In this document: positions 37,756-47,720 of the stretch, piece after piece
Position numbering within the stretch: position 1 is the first letter of the stretch
Layout: the number at the start of each line of letters is the position of its first letter
Assembly: GCF_002843315.1 (NCBI RefSeq)
Contig: NZ_MVDD01000005.1
Span: 1 to 64,000, forward strand
Origin: Labilibaculum filiforme
GTDB taxonomy: Bacteria; Bacteroidota; Bacteroidia; Bacteroidales; Marinifilaceae
Reading direction: 5' to 3'
Length of the DNA stretch: 64,000 bases
Notes under the pieces: model-generated
The model's input: only the letters and a program-made list of their open reading frames with translations
The model's database searches: none
Told to the model about the DNA's origin: nothing
Program-made: the position numbers and the translations under genes

Positions 37756-37825
37756 TAGTTGAAAAATATTACATAAAAGCCTTTCCTCCTACTACTCACT
37801 CTCACAAATAATTATTTAATAGTTT

Positions 37826-37857
37826 CAAATTTATGAAAAACAATATTAGCAAGCAAA
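37826..37857 (-). promoter_or_regulatory. Promoter of the candidate effector operon
   Basis: On the minus strand TTTG (37854-37857), 20 nt, TAAATTTG (37826-37833): an exact Bacteroidota-type promoter whose -7 box lies 70 bp before the start codon. Confidence 0.75.
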
Positions 37858-38088
37858 CTATTTATTAATAAGCTAATGCAACTACGAACCAATTACATTG
37901 CATTTAACTAAAATAATGCACTTGCGTTAGGAATCCGATGGTTATCGTAAGCTGAGGAACCCCACAGCGCATAATGAGCACGGAGTTGTAACGAAAAGCC
38001 CGTCTGCAGGAAAGGCGCAAAAGCAATTAGCGAAGAACAGCAGAAAAAAAAATGAAATGCTTATATTTGCCTTTCAAAACAAAAGAAT
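37858..38088. other. Intergenic region
   Basis: About 230 bp between the effector promoter and the DUF4834 gene. A TATATTTG -7-like box at 38062-38069 lies 19 bp before the DUF4834 start but lacks a matching TTG. No RNA gene is seen. Confidence 0.45.
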
Positions 38089-38334
38089 ATGGCATTAATA
38101 AGATTTATAATCATAGCAGTTGGTGTTTACTACATCCTAAAGTGGATATTGAAGGCAATATTCCCATTTTTGGTGCAAAAAACTTTCAGTAAAATGCAGG
38201 AACAGGCGAAACAACAGCAAAACCAACAAACTAAAAAAGAAGGTGAAATTACTATTGATAAAACATCGGGCAAAAAGGGCGATCCAAACAAAAAGGATGT
38301 GGGCGACTATGTTGACTATGAAGAATTGGATTAG
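38089..38334 (+). CDS. DUF4834 family membrane protein
   Basis: An 81-aa protein with one N-terminal hydrophobic segment (about residues 4-30) and a charged Lys/Gln-rich tail ending in VGDYVDYEELD. Length, topology and this acidic end match the DUF4834 family of Bacteroidota. The function is unknown. It precedes glyS by 183 bp. Confidence 0.8.
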   Translation: MALIRFIIIAVGVYYILKWILKAIFPFLVQKTFSKMQEQAKQQQNQQTKKEGEITIDKTSGKKGDPNKKDVGDYVDYEELD

Positions 38335-38517
38335 TATGCCCTTACTACTTGCGATGAAAAATATCAAAATCGCTATTAAATAGCAGAATATAAAACCAGC
38401 GAATGGCTTTTTTTGTACTTTTGCAACTTGCTTATTGTTTGGAATTCTTGATTTTAACAGGAATTGCTTAGAATATCGAAAACCAAAATTTTTAACAAAC
38501 CTCAAAATATAAGATTT

Positions 38518-40071
38518 ATGGCTCAGGAAGATGTTTTCAAAAAACTGGTAGCTCATTGTAAAGAATACGGATTCGTGTTTCAATCATCGGAAATTTATGA
38601 TGGCTTGAGTGCCGTATATGACTATGCGCAACTGGGTGTTGAATTGAAAAACAACATTAAAAAATACTGGTGGGATTCGATGGTGAAACTACACGAAAAT
38701 GTAGTAGGTATTGATTCGGCTATTTTTATGCACCCTACTATTTGGAAAGCTTCGGGCCACGTGGATGCTTTTAACGATCCGTTGATTGACAATAAAGATT
38801 CGAAGAAACGTTACCGCGCGGATGTTTTAATTGAGGATTTGCTGGCCAAGTACGAAGGCAAAATGGACAAGGAAGTAGAGAAAGCAAAAAAGAAATTTGG
38901 CGAAAGTTTCGACGAAGCTCAGTTTCGTGCTACCAATCCTCGTGTGCTTGCAAATAAAGAAAAAATGGACGCTGTTCACGCTCGTTTCGTGGAGGCTTTG
39001 GATAAAAATGACTTGGACGAGTTAAAACAAATCATTGTTGACAATGAGATTGTTTGTCCGATTTCAGGTTCTAAAAACTGGACAGATGTTCGTCAGTTTA
39101 ACTTGATGTTTTCTACAGATATGGGCTCTACTTCTGATGGAAGTAGTAAAATTTACCTTCGTCCCGAAACGGCTCAGGGTATTTTCGTAAACTACCTAAA
39201 TGTTCAGAAAACAGGTCGTATGAAGATTCCTTTTGGAATTGCTCAAATTGGTAAAGCTTTCCGTAACGAGATTGTAGCCCGTCAGTTTATTTTCCGCATG
39301 CGTGAATTTGAACAAATGGAGCTTCAGTTCTTTGTTCGTCCGGGCGATGAAATGAAATGGTTTGATGCTTGGAAAGCAACGCGTATGAGCTGGCACAAGG
39401 CCCTTGGTTTTGGCGAAGAGAAATACCGTTTTCACGATCACGACAAATTAGCACACTACGCCAATGCTGCTACCGATGTGGAATTTAAATTCCCATTCGG
39501 ATTTAAAGAGGTGGAGGGAATTCACTCTCGTACCGATTTCGATTTAAGTCAACACCAGGAATTTTCGGGTAAAAAAATTCAGTATTTCGATCCAGAATTA
39601 AACAAAAGCTATGTTCCTTATGTAGTTGAGACTTCGATTGGAGTAGATCGTATGTTCCTGCAAATTATGTCGGAAGCATATCAGGAAGAAAAAATTGAAA
39701 AAGAAGATGGTAAAGTTGATGAACGTATTGTTCTTCGTTTACCTCTTGCACTAGCTCCGGTTAAACTTTGCGTGATGCCATTGGTGAAAAAAGATGGTCT
39801 ACCAGAGAAAGCCCGTGCAATTCTCGACGACCTTAAATTCGATTTCAACTGCCAGTACGACGAAAAAGACTCGATTGGTAAGCGTTACCGTCGTCAGGAC
39901 GCTATTGGTACTCCTTTCTGTGTAACGGTCGATCATCAATCGTTAGAAGACAACATGGTAACCATTCGTCATCGCGACAGCATGGAGCAAGAGCGTGTTG
40001 AAATTTCTAAACTGTTTGCTATTGTTGAAGATCATGTAAGCATGAAAAAGTTGTTCAAACAATTAAAATAG
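38518..40071 (+). CDS. glyS: Glycine--tRNA ligase, single-chain class II
   Basis: Charges tRNA-Gly with glycine. A 517-aa homodimeric-type enzyme starting MAQEDVFKKLVAHCKEYGFVFQSSEIYDG. Class II motifs are present: motif 1 region with YWWDSMV, motif 2 FRNEIVARQFIFRMREFEQME, and motif 3 SIGVDRMFL near residue 385. The C-terminal anticodon-binding domain starts at LPLALAPVKLCVMPL. The ATG at 38518 is preferred to 38464, which would add 18 residues absent from the family. A TACTTTTG box lies at 38416. Confidence 0.97.
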   Translation: MAQEDVFKKLVAHCKEYGFVFQSSEIYDGLSAVYDYAQLGVELKNNIKKYWWDSMVKLHENVVGIDSAIFMHPTIWKASGHVDAFNDPLIDNKDSKKRYRADVLIEDLLAKYEGKMDKEVEKAKKKFGESFDEAQFRATNPRVLANKEKMDAVHARFVEALDKNDLDELKQIIVDNEIVCPISGSKNWTDVRQFNLMFSTDMGSTSDGSSKIYLRPETAQGIFVNYLNVQKTGRMKIPFGIAQIGKAFRNEIVARQFIFRMREFEQMELQFFVRPGDEMKWFDAWKATRMSWHKALGFGEEKYRFHDHDKLAHYANAATDVEFKFPFGFKEVEGIHSRTDFDLSQHQEFSGKKIQYFDPELNKSYVPYVVETSIGVDRMFLQIMSEAYQEEKIEKEDGKVDERIVLRLPLALAPVKLCVMPLVKKDGLPEKARAILDDLKFDFNCQYDEKDSIGKRYRRQDAIGTPFCVTVDHQSLEDNMVTIRHRDSMEQERVEISKLFAIVEDHVSMKKLFKQLK

Positions 40072-40170
40072 ATCAATTAGAAAAATGAGATTTTATCGAG
40101 GAGATAGTAGATTTATTTACAGGCTGTAAAAAATTACTCTGAACTTAATTAATCATTTAACAGATATATG

Positions 40171-40205
40171 AATGGCCATTCTCTTGAGGATGGCCATTTC
40201 TTTTA
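40171..40205 (+). terminator. Rho-independent terminator after glyS
   Basis: A 9-bp stem AATGGCCAT / ATGGCCATT with a TCTCTTGAGG loop followed by TCTTTTA. Confidence 0.8.
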
Positions 40206-40296
40206 CATAAACAATCACTACGAACCGGATAAATTTGCCTTTATATTATTTTCTTTCGTGCTTACAGCACTTCTTATTTTGATATTAATTGACTAC

Positions 40297-40390
40297 TACC
40301 ATATTAACATCCCTACGGGATTTTGAACAGCTCCAGAGGAGCGAGAATATGGTAGCTTACAAACAATCAACAAAAAAAAGCCCCGTAGGT
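40297..40390. repeat. Palindromic (REP-like) intergenic element
   Basis: Three nested or overlapping inverted repeats: ACCATATT with AATATGGT (about 40299-40306 and 40346-40353), GCTCC-AGA-GGAGC (40330-40342), and CCTACGGG with CCCGTAGG (40312-40319 and 40382-40389). Such CCTACGGG/CCCGTAGG elements look like mobile intergenic palindromes. No transposase is beside it. Confidence 0.6.
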
Positions 40391-41179
40391 GGCGATACAA
40401 TATAAAAACAAGTGAAAAGAGTTCTTTGCGATTATTACAAGTCCAACTTACACAACATATTAGCATATTAATAGTTGCTATTTATTCATAATTATCTTTA
40501 CATTTGTTCTACCCGAATTAACAATCATAAGTGCAATTATAGAAAAACGATCCGATTTGAAATCAAACATTATAAAATTACTCACCATTTGCCTAGTTGC
40601 AACAGCTTGCTACTTATTTCATAAGGAGGTAGTTGAAGGCTATCTTAAATTCAATCTCTTCATTTATGATGTACTCCTAAACTTCATATTTTTTATTGTT
40701 TTTGTAATTATTATCAACTCCTTTTTTTCGTTATTAACCCGAAAAAACAATGAAAAGAGAACAAACAACAAGCGTCGCTTCTAATTTAACAGGAAGAAAT
40801 TTTTTAAGTTATTGAAATAGAGAAATGAGATTTAGGATGATTTACAGTCTGTAAATTACAAACTCAAAATTAACGGAGCGAATCCACTAAATAGATGTAA
40901 AATGTACACATACATCTCCCCCCTATCCGTTTACTACTTCCTTCTCAAGTTGAAATAATGCAAATTAACATCAAAACTCACCTTATAAAATAGTTCTTTT
41001 ATATTTATAACTAACTCATAGACTGATACGTAAGGCTTATTTACAGTCAAAACTTGACTAGCTTAAAATTATTATTCATTGCTTCTTTCTTTGAGGTAAT
41101 TTCAGTGATAAAGCTAGTTCATTCCTCATAATTATTAATTATTTTAGAGCCTCCTAATTACTAAATCACACACTAACCA
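40391..41179. other. Gene-poor region
   Basis: About 790 bp. The only candidate gene is a short TTG-start frame at 40557-40784 (listed separately). A GAGATTT...GATTTACAGTCTGTAAA block near 40826 resembles one at 40085, suggesting an old duplication around this interval. Nothing else is seen. Confidence 0.4.
40557..40784 (+). CDS. Possible small two-segment membrane protein
   Basis: A 75-aa frame with two hydrophobic segments (about 5-20 and 35-60) and a Lys/Arg/Asn-rich tail. It needs a TTG start at 40557; there is no ATG near it. The positive-inside pattern is reasonable, but AT-rich DNA can give such frames by chance. No family is recognised. Confidence 0.3.
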   Translation: MKSNIIKLLTICLVATACYLFHKEVVEGYLKFNLFIYDVLLNFIFFIVFVIIINSFFSLLTRKNNEKRTNNKRRF

Positions 41180-42391
41180 ATGAAAAATTTACTCAGCTTA
41201 CTACTCATTATAATCGTATTCGGCTATCAAAGCATTGCTTGCACAACAGCAGTTATTTCGGGCAAATACACCAAAGATGGTCGTCCAATGATTTGGAAAC
41301 TTCGCGATACAGAAAATTTCGAGAACAAACTGAACTATTTCACCGATGGAAAATACCCATATATCGGCATGATCAATTCCAATGATGAAAAGGGCGAGCA
41401 GGTTTGGGGCGGTTCCAATTCCGAAGGTTTTGCTATTATGAACAGCGCATCATTCAACGTAAACCTGACAGATACCACTTCTTTTAAGGATCAGGAAGGG
41501 CATTTTATGAAACTTGCACTTCAACAATGTGCTAATTTAGAGGAGTTTGAACAATTACTGAAAGACAGACCAAAACCAATGGGTTTAGCCGCTCATTTTG
41601 GTGTTTTAGATGCCGAAGGAAATGTCGCTTTTTATGAGGTTAACAATCAGACATTCACAAAATTTGATGCAAATGATCCAAGTCAGGCTCCCAACGGATA
41701 TATATTGAGAACCAATTTCTCCTTTACCGGAAAAAAAGACATTGGATATGGTTTTATCCGCTTTCAAACTGCTCAGGATATCTTCTATCAGGCCGATGCT
41801 TGTGGAAATTTAAATGCTCAAAATATTATTCAGAATTTTTCGAGATGCCTAAAGCATGCTGTACTTCAAAAAGACTTCCGACAAGAATTTAAAAGCATTC
41901 CTTACGGAGATAACTTTATAAATTCCGATGATATGATTACCCGTCATGGTTCTTCCTCCATGATATTAATTGAAGGTATAAAAAAAGGCGAAGCTACTGA
42001 TATGAATACCATTTGGACACAAATCGGCTTCCCGAATACCTCAATTGCTCTGCCAGTTTGGGTAAAAGGCGGACCTAATTTACCTGAAGTTTTAACAGCA
42101 GAAGGATCCGAAAATTGCACCCTGAATAAATTGGCCTTACATCTGAAACACAAGTGCTATCCAATTAGCCGATCGGCAGGCTACAAATATTTGAATGTTT
42201 CTGAATTAATCAACTCCAACAACACGGGAATTATTCAGCAATTGGAACTTTCTGAAAGGAAAATTTTTCAGAATACATTAGAGAAGGTAGATAAATGGCA
42301 CAACAATGAACCAACTATAAAGGAAATTGAAGAGTATTATACTTGGCTAAGCGATTACACGAAACACAATTACGAATTATTAGAGCATTAA
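41180..42391 (+). CDS. Secreted C45-type Ntn hydrolase
   Basis: A 403-aa protein with an N-terminal signal segment running to Ala20. Cys21 follows in IACTTAVISGKYTKDGRPMIWKLRD, the pattern of acyl-CoA:isopenicillin N acyltransferase / peptidase C45 proteins, in which the Cys becomes the N-terminal nucleophile. Here signal cleavage itself would expose the nucleophile, with no internal autocleavage needed. A later NSEGFAIMNSAS block also fits. The substrate, probably an amide such as an acylated amino acid, cannot be told. Confidence 0.75.
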   Translation: MKNLLSLLLIIIVFGYQSIACTTAVISGKYTKDGRPMIWKLRDTENFENKLNYFTDGKYPYIGMINSNDEKGEQVWGGSNSEGFAIMNSASFNVNLTDTTSFKDQEGHFMKLALQQCANLEEFEQLLKDRPKPMGLAAHFGVLDAEGNVAFYEVNNQTFTKFDANDPSQAPNGYILRTNFSFTGKKDIGYGFIRFQTAQDIFYQADACGNLNAQNIIQNFSRCLKHAVLQKDFRQEFKSIPYGDNFINSDDMITRHGSSSMILIEGIKKGEATDMNTIWTQIGFPNTSIALPVWVKGGPNLPEVLTAEGSENCTLNKLALHLKHKCYPISRSAGYKYLNVSELINSNNTGIIQQLELSERKIFQNTLEKVDKWHNNEPTIKEIEEYYTWLSDYTKHNYELLEH

Positions 42392-42575
42392 ATCAACACA
42401 AAGTGCAAGAACATTGATTCTTGTAAAATATTAAGTGAAGCGCAGGGCAAAATGTTCTGTGCTTTTTGTATTTTAGGGGCTGAATTGAAAATTAATATTA
42501 TTCATGATGAATTATGATTTGATTCACTCATAATTTATCCCCGATAACTATCAGGGTCCTAATTCATAACTTACT

Positions 42576-45194
42576 ATGAGTTTTAAGTCGATATTTAAGT
42601 CTGCATTACCTCATCTGGTTTCTATTCTTATTTTTTTAAGCATTGCTTTTATTTACTTTCAACCAGCTTTAGAAGGTAAAGTATTAAAAAAAGGCGATTC
42701 AATTAATGCTTGGGGAGCCAAAAAAGAAATCATCGATTACCGAAATAAAACAGGAGAAAATGCCCTGTGGACTAACTCCATGTTTGGCGGAATGCCTTCC
42801 TATCATATTAATGTCGATTATCAGGCAAAAGACATGTCTGTTTTTAAGCAATTGATGGAATTCAACACACCTGATCCGGTGAAGTATCTGGTTTTGTACA
42901 TGATTGGTTTTTACATTCTATTAATCAGCTTACGAGTGAATCCGTGGCTTTCTATTGCTGGTGCAATTGCCTATGCCTTCTCTACCTACTTTGTTATTAT
43001 TATTGGCGCTGGTCACTTGTGGAAGGTAAATGCATTGGCTTTTATCCCTCCTGCCCTTGCCGGGATACTGCTGGTTTTTCGAGGAAAATATCTTTGGGGA
43101 GGATTACTGGCTACCTTCTTCCTAATCATGGAGTTGTACTCCAACCACATTCAGATGACCTACTACTTTGTTATCATGGTTATTTGTATCCTGATTTTTG
43201 AATTTTATTATCAGTTAAAACAAAAAAACTTAGCTCATTTTTTTAAAGCAGTTGGTGTACTTGCCATTGCCTCGATCATTGCGCTCGGCGTAAATTTTAC
43301 CAACTTATATAATTCGTACGATTACACAAAATCAACCATACGTGCCAAATCGGAACTTACATTAGGCGATAAGGACAACAAAACTTCTGGAGTTGATAAA
43401 GACTATGGAACCCAATGGAGTTATGGCATTCAGGAAACCTTAAGTTTACTGATACCCAATGCAAAAGGTGGAGGTGGTTCTCCGCAGGAAGGCATGCAGG
43501 TATTGAATTATATTAACAGTGGCCAAATAAAAAGTGTTGGTGATTATTACGGCATGGAACAAGTAGATAATCATCATTATTGGGGAAATCAACCTTTTAC
43601 AGTTGGTCCGGTTTACTTAGGTGCCATTATCCTATTTCTATTTGTTTTAGGTCTTTTTATTGTTGGCGGACGTTTAAAATGGGGATTACTTACAGCCACC
43701 ATTTTGGCAATAATGCTCTCTTGGGGTCATAATTTTCAATTTTTAACGGGTCTTTTCTTCGATTATGCTCCGCTGTATAATAAATTTAGAGCTGTTTCCT
43801 CTATTTTGGTTATTGTAGAGCTCTGTGTTCCCCTACTAGCCATACTCGCACTCAAGAAAATTATTGAAGATCCGGAGGTTTTAAAACGTAAAATAGCTTT
43901 CTCCTCTATCCAATTAAATGTTCTAGTAATTCCATTTGTTTTAACAGGTGGACTTGCAATTTTGCTGTATCTACTTCCTACTTTTGGTCTGGATTTTATG
44001 AGCAAAATGGAACAAGGCTATTTCCAACAAATTGGTCAAGCCAATCCAACTGCTTTAGGTTTTATTAGTCAAATTCAAAACGATTTAATTGATGCTCGAA
44101 TAGCAATTTTTAGAGCTGATGCGCTAAGAACAATTATTTTCATTGGTCTTGCAATAGTTGCCTTGTTTGTTTTCTACAAGAAATACATAAAATCAGAAAT
44201 ATTTATTGCGATTATTATCCTACTAATTGCTGTCGATTTGTATCCTGTAAACAAACGATTCACCACAAACGATAATTTTGTTGATAAGAAAGAATTGAAT
44301 TTGGCCTATATGCCTACAATGGCTGATTATCAAATTCTTCAATCGGAAATTAACAACAATCCAAAATTACAGGATGTTGCAAAACAAGCTGTAACAGCAT
44401 ATACCAAAGAGCATCGGAAAGCCAGCGATTACGAAAAAGTAGCCGCTCAAATTTGGGCAGTAAGCTACAACAGTAATTATCGTGTTTTTGAAAAAGCAGG
44501 TTCTCCCTTCCAAAATGCACGAACTTCCTATTTCCACAAATCAATTGGTGGATATCATGGAGCCAAACTTCGACGAATTCAGGAATTGTACGATTATCAT
44601 ATCGAAAAAGGCAATACCAAAGTGCTAAATATGCTGAATGCTCGTTACTTTATCACTCAAGGGGAAGAAGGTTTAACAGCAGTTTACAATCCAGATGCAC
44701 TAGGGAATGCATGGTTGGTTTCTTCGTACAAAATTGTAGCCAATTCGAACGAAGAAATTATGGCTTTGCATGCCTTTAATCCTTCGGAAGAAGTATTGGT
44801 TGATAAACGATTCGAGGATCAATTACAAAACCTAAATATTGTAGCCGATTCCTCCGCAGGAATAGTAATGACGAATTACTCTCCAAATGCAATCATCTAC
44901 AATTACCAAGCAAATTCGGAGCAGGTGGCAGTCTTCTCGGAAATGTATTACCAACCAGGTTGGAATTCGTATATCGATGGAAAAGAAGCCAAACACTTTA
45001 GAGCCAACTATGTATTGAGAGCAATGCGATTACCTGCTGGAAAACACCAAATTGAATTCAAATTTGAGCCTAAAGGGTATTTTATTGGTGAGAAAATTTC
45101 AGTAAGTAGTATGATAGTTTTCTTCCTGCTTTTTGCTGGAGGAATAGTAGTTAGCATTAAAAATTTCAGAAAAGAAACCATTAAAAATGAGTAG
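42576..45194 (+). CDS. YfhO family membrane glycosyltransferase
   Basis: An 872-aa protein with about 13 membrane segments and large extracytoplasmic parts, typical of YfhO in length and layout. It opens with an N-terminal segment and the block MFGGMPSYHINVDYQ (about 68-82), followed by VGDYYGMEQVDNHHYWG and a C-terminal beta domain with YYQPGWNSYIDG. YfhO proteins use lipid-linked sugars to modify lipoteichoic acid or other surface polymers. Its last 8 nt overlap the next gene, a CDP-glycerol glycerophosphotransferase-like enzyme, which fits a surface-polymer role. Confidence 0.9.
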   Translation: MSFKSIFKSALPHLVSILIFLSIAFIYFQPALEGKVLKKGDSINAWGAKKEIIDYRNKTGENALWTNSMFGGMPSYHINVDYQAKDMSVFKQLMEFNTPDPVKYLVLYMIGFYILLISLRVNPWLSIAGAIAYAFSTYFVIIIGAGHLWKVNALAFIPPALAGILLVFRGKYLWGGLLATFFLIMELYSNHIQMTYYFVIMVICILIFEFYYQLKQKNLAHFFKAVGVLAIASIIALGVNFTNLYNSYDYTKSTIRAKSELTLGDKDNKTSGVDKDYGTQWSYGIQETLSLLIPNAKGGGGSPQEGMQVLNYINSGQIKSVGDYYGMEQVDNHHYWGNQPFTVGPVYLGAIILFLFVLGLFIVGGRLKWGLLTATILAIMLSWGHNFQFLTGLFFDYAPLYNKFRAVSSILVIVELCVPLLAILALKKIIEDPEVLKRKIAFSSIQLNVLVIPFVLTGGLAILLYLLPTFGLDFMSKMEQGYFQQIGQANPTALGFISQIQNDLIDARIAIFRADALRTIIFIGLAIVALFVFYKKYIKSEIFIAIIILLIAVDLYPVNKRFTTNDNFVDKKELNLAYMPTMADYQILQSEINNNPKLQDVAKQAVTAYTKEHRKASDYEKVAAQIWAVSYNSNYRVFEKAGSPFQNARTSYFHKSIGGYHGAKLRRIQELYDYHIEKGNTKVLNMLNARYFITQGEEGLTAVYNPDALGNAWLVSSYKIVANSNEEIMALHAFNPSEEVLVDKRFEDQLQNLNIVADSSAGIVMTNYSPNAIIYNYQANSEQVAVFSEMYYQPGWNSYIDGKEAKHFRANYVLRAMRLPAGKHQIEFKFEPKGYFIGEKISVSSMIVFFLLFAGGIVVSIKNFRKETIKNE

Positions 45195-46410
45195 TAAGTA
45201 CACACGAACACAGCAGTTTTTCAATTTTATGCAGAAAATTGTCTTTTTGCATATTGTACTGTTTATTATGCGTTCGATCTATTTTATTTTGGAAAAATTG
45301 GTTCCAAAAGACAAGCGAATTGCTCTTTTCTTCCTGACCGAGAAGGTCTATTTCGACAATTCGAAATACTTGTTTGAATACATGCGCGAAAAAAATGATT
45401 TCAACAGCATTCTATTCACGCCATACAAATCTTTGTACCGTGAATTAAACATTAAATTTCCCGGAGAGGTAGTTTATTCCTGGTCCTTAAAAGGATTTTT
45501 TCTCTTTTTAAGAACCAAACATGTTATTCTTTCCTATGGAATTAGTGCAGCCGCTTTTAAACCGTACTATCTGCACGAAAACTGCAAAAACATCATCTAT
45601 TTAGGACATGGAACACCTATGAAAAAGATGGCTTTGCAAACGCCTCCTTGGCGAAAATATGCCAAACACAAGCAATTGCAAAAATACAGTTACATGGCAG
45701 GCTGTTCTCCCTTGGAACAAATTATTCATGGCGCCGGATTTAATATAGATATGAACGATGTTTGGGTAAGTGGCTTGCCTCGTAATGATTATTTGCTTCA
45801 AGATATTAATTTGAGCCCTTCTTTACTGCTTGCAAATCCATTTCTCGATCGTAAAATAATTTTATACGCACCAACTTGGCGCGAAGAAGGCCATAAAACT
45901 CACTTTTTCCCTTTCGAGGATTTCGATGCAAAACAACTTTCTAATTTTCTAGAAAAAGAAGATGCCTATATTCTAGTTCGCGGACATAAGGAGGATATTA
46001 AACGAAAATCGCTTGAAAAAACCCATGATTTCTTTTCAATCGAAAGAGTAATAAAAGCAGATCAGGATCGATTCCCCGATGTGTATGATTTATTACCCTT
46101 CGTTGATATTTTGGTAACCGATTACTCCTCACTTTGGATTGACTATTTGCTATTGGATCGACCTATTATTTATTTACCTTACGATTTAGAAGAATACAAG
46201 CAATATAAAGGCTTTTTTATCGATTTCGATGAGAATACTCCGGGAGCAAAATCAAGTACACAAAAAGAATTTATAACGCATCTACAACGATATTTCGAGC
46301 AGACGCAAACCCATGCCAAATGGCGTAAAAAAATCCGAGATATGTATCACACTTATCAGGATGCCAATAGCTGTGAACGTGTGTTTCAGGAAATTAAGAA
46401 ATTGAATTAA
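45187..46410 (+). CDS. CDP-glycerol glycerophosphotransferase family protein (TagB/TagF-like) 1
   Basis: A 407-aa GT-B-like enzyme. Family signs are YLGHGTPMKKM (about 138-148), ILYAPTWREEG, the acceptor loop LVRGHKED, and the end motif VTDYSSLWIDYLLLDRPIIY. Such enzymes move glycerol phosphate or ribitol phosphate from a CDP donor to a growing polymer on the cytoplasmic face. It overlaps the YfhO gene by 8 nt and forms an operon with the next two genes. Confidence 0.88.
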   Translation: MSSKYTRTQQFFNFMQKIVFLHIVLFIMRSIYFILEKLVPKDKRIALFFLTEKVYFDNSKYLFEYMREKNDFNSILFTPYKSLYRELNIKFPGEVVYSWSLKGFFLFLRTKHVILSYGISAAAFKPYYLHENCKNIIYLGHGTPMKKMALQTPPWRKYAKHKQLQKYSYMAGCSPLEQIIHGAGFNIDMNDVWVSGLPRNDYLLQDINLSPSLLLANPFLDRKIILYAPTWREEGHKTHFFPFEDFDAKQLSNFLEKEDAYILVRGHKEDIKRKSLEKTHDFFSIERVIKADQDRFPDVYDLLPFVDILVTDYSSLWIDYLLLDRPIIYLPYDLEEYKQYKGFFIDFDENTPGAKSSTQKEFITHLQRYFEQTQTHAKWRKKIRDMYHTYQDANSCERVFQEIKKLN

Positions 46411-46475
46411 TAATTAGTCCCGAAAGCTTTTGCAAAACTATTTACGTATTTAAACCATGATTTAAGGCTACAAAA

Positions 46476-47711
46476 ATGAACTTAAATAAGCATTCTAAAC
46501 CTATTATATTTCTTACCACCCTTTTGGGATGGATTTTTATTGTTCCAATCACCTACCTTATTCCAAAAAAAAAGAATCTAATGGTGCTTATGGGCGCAAA
46601 AGATGGTTTTTTTATTGATAATGTGAAATTTTTTTTCCTCTACTTATCCGAGAACGAAAAAGAGCAGGAATGCTATCTCCTAACTGCCAATAAAGAGACT
46701 TATGAAACACTTAAACCGGAATACTCCAATATTTTATATTACCCATCCGTAAAGGCATATTGGATCATACTTAGAACCAAGGTTTTTGTTGTAGATAATT
46801 TTTCATGGATGGATAACTGCCGATTTCAATTGTTCTGGCGAGCGAAAATTGTTCAAATCTGGCACGGAATCGGATTTAAAAAAATTCAACGCAGTAACAA
46901 ATTCTTTATTCAGGAAACCAGCTCACTTTATCGTCGATTTATACTAAATTTTGTGGGTAAATTACCTATTTACAATGCGCTTATCTCAACCGGAGAATTC
47001 TTTACTGAGCAATTCTTTAAGCCGGCATTTATTTCCGATCACTTCATTAATACGGGATATCCTCGCAACGACATTATCGTAAACCCAAGCAAGTATAAGA
47101 ATGCTTTAATTAACTCGGACGAGAAAACCATTAAAAAAGTAACTGAATTGCGTAAAAAAGGAATACAATCTATTTTGTATGCACCAACTTTTCGCGATAC
47201 CGGTGGGGATGGTATTTCCGATGGAATTCTTGATCTGCAAAAGCTGAATGAATTCGCTATTGCTAATAATTTTGTTTTTATTTTCAAACTGCATCCGTTA
47301 CCACAATACAAATCGATCAGCAACGAGTTTGATCGAATTATTTGGTACGATAACGTGAAAGATGTTTACCCTCTTTTACCAGTAATAGATGGAATGGTGA
47401 GCGATTACTCTTCCATTTACATGGATTATATTTTACTGAACAAACCCGTATTCTTCTTACTATATGATCGTGAAAAATACGAAACAAAAGATCGTGAACT
47501 GCATACTTTCTTTAACGATTTTATTGTTGGGCCAATTTCTACCACACAAGAAAAATTGGAGCACGATTTACTAAATACATTTACTAAAAATGATGATTTT
47601 GTGCGTGCAAGAACCGAAATCATCCAAAAATCATATCTCAATACAGACGATAACAGTTCGCAAAGAATTTTTAATTTCATTCAGGAACATTATCTTCGCA
47701 AGAATAAATAA
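46476..47711 (+). CDS. CDP-glycerol glycerophosphotransferase family protein (TagB/TagF-like) 2
   Basis: A 411-aa paralogue of the preceding gene. Motifs are QIWHGIGFKKIQ, SILYAPTFRDTG, FKLHPLPQ, and VSDYSSIYMDYILLNKPVFF. One hydrophobic N-terminal segment (about 9-28) may anchor it to the membrane. Two different copies suggest a priming enzyme and a polymerase, or two linkages. The TagD-like gene follows after 9 nt. Confidence 0.88.
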   Translation: MNLNKHSKPIIFLTTLLGWIFIVPITYLIPKKKNLMVLMGAKDGFFIDNVKFFFLYLSENEKEQECYLLTANKETYETLKPEYSNILYYPSVKAYWIILRTKVFVVDNFSWMDNCRFQLFWRAKIVQIWHGIGFKKIQRSNKFFIQETSSLYRRFILNFVGKLPIYNALISTGEFFTEQFFKPAFISDHFINTGYPRNDIIVNPSKYKNALINSDEKTIKKVTELRKKGIQSILYAPTFRDTGGDGISDGILDLQKLNEFAIANNFVFIFKLHPLPQYKSISNEFDRIIWYDNVKDVYPLLPVIDGMVSDYSSIYMDYILLNKPVFFLLYDREKYETKDRELHTFFNDFIVGPISTTQEKLEHDLLNTFTKNDDFVRARTEIIQKSYLNTDDNSSQRIFNFIQEHYLRKNK

Positions 47712-47720
47712 ATCAAAACT

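Noticed and set aside
38464-38517. Upstream start of glycyl-tRNA synthetase
   Set aside because: The added 18 residues are not typical, whereas MAQEDVF at 38518 is the normal beginning.
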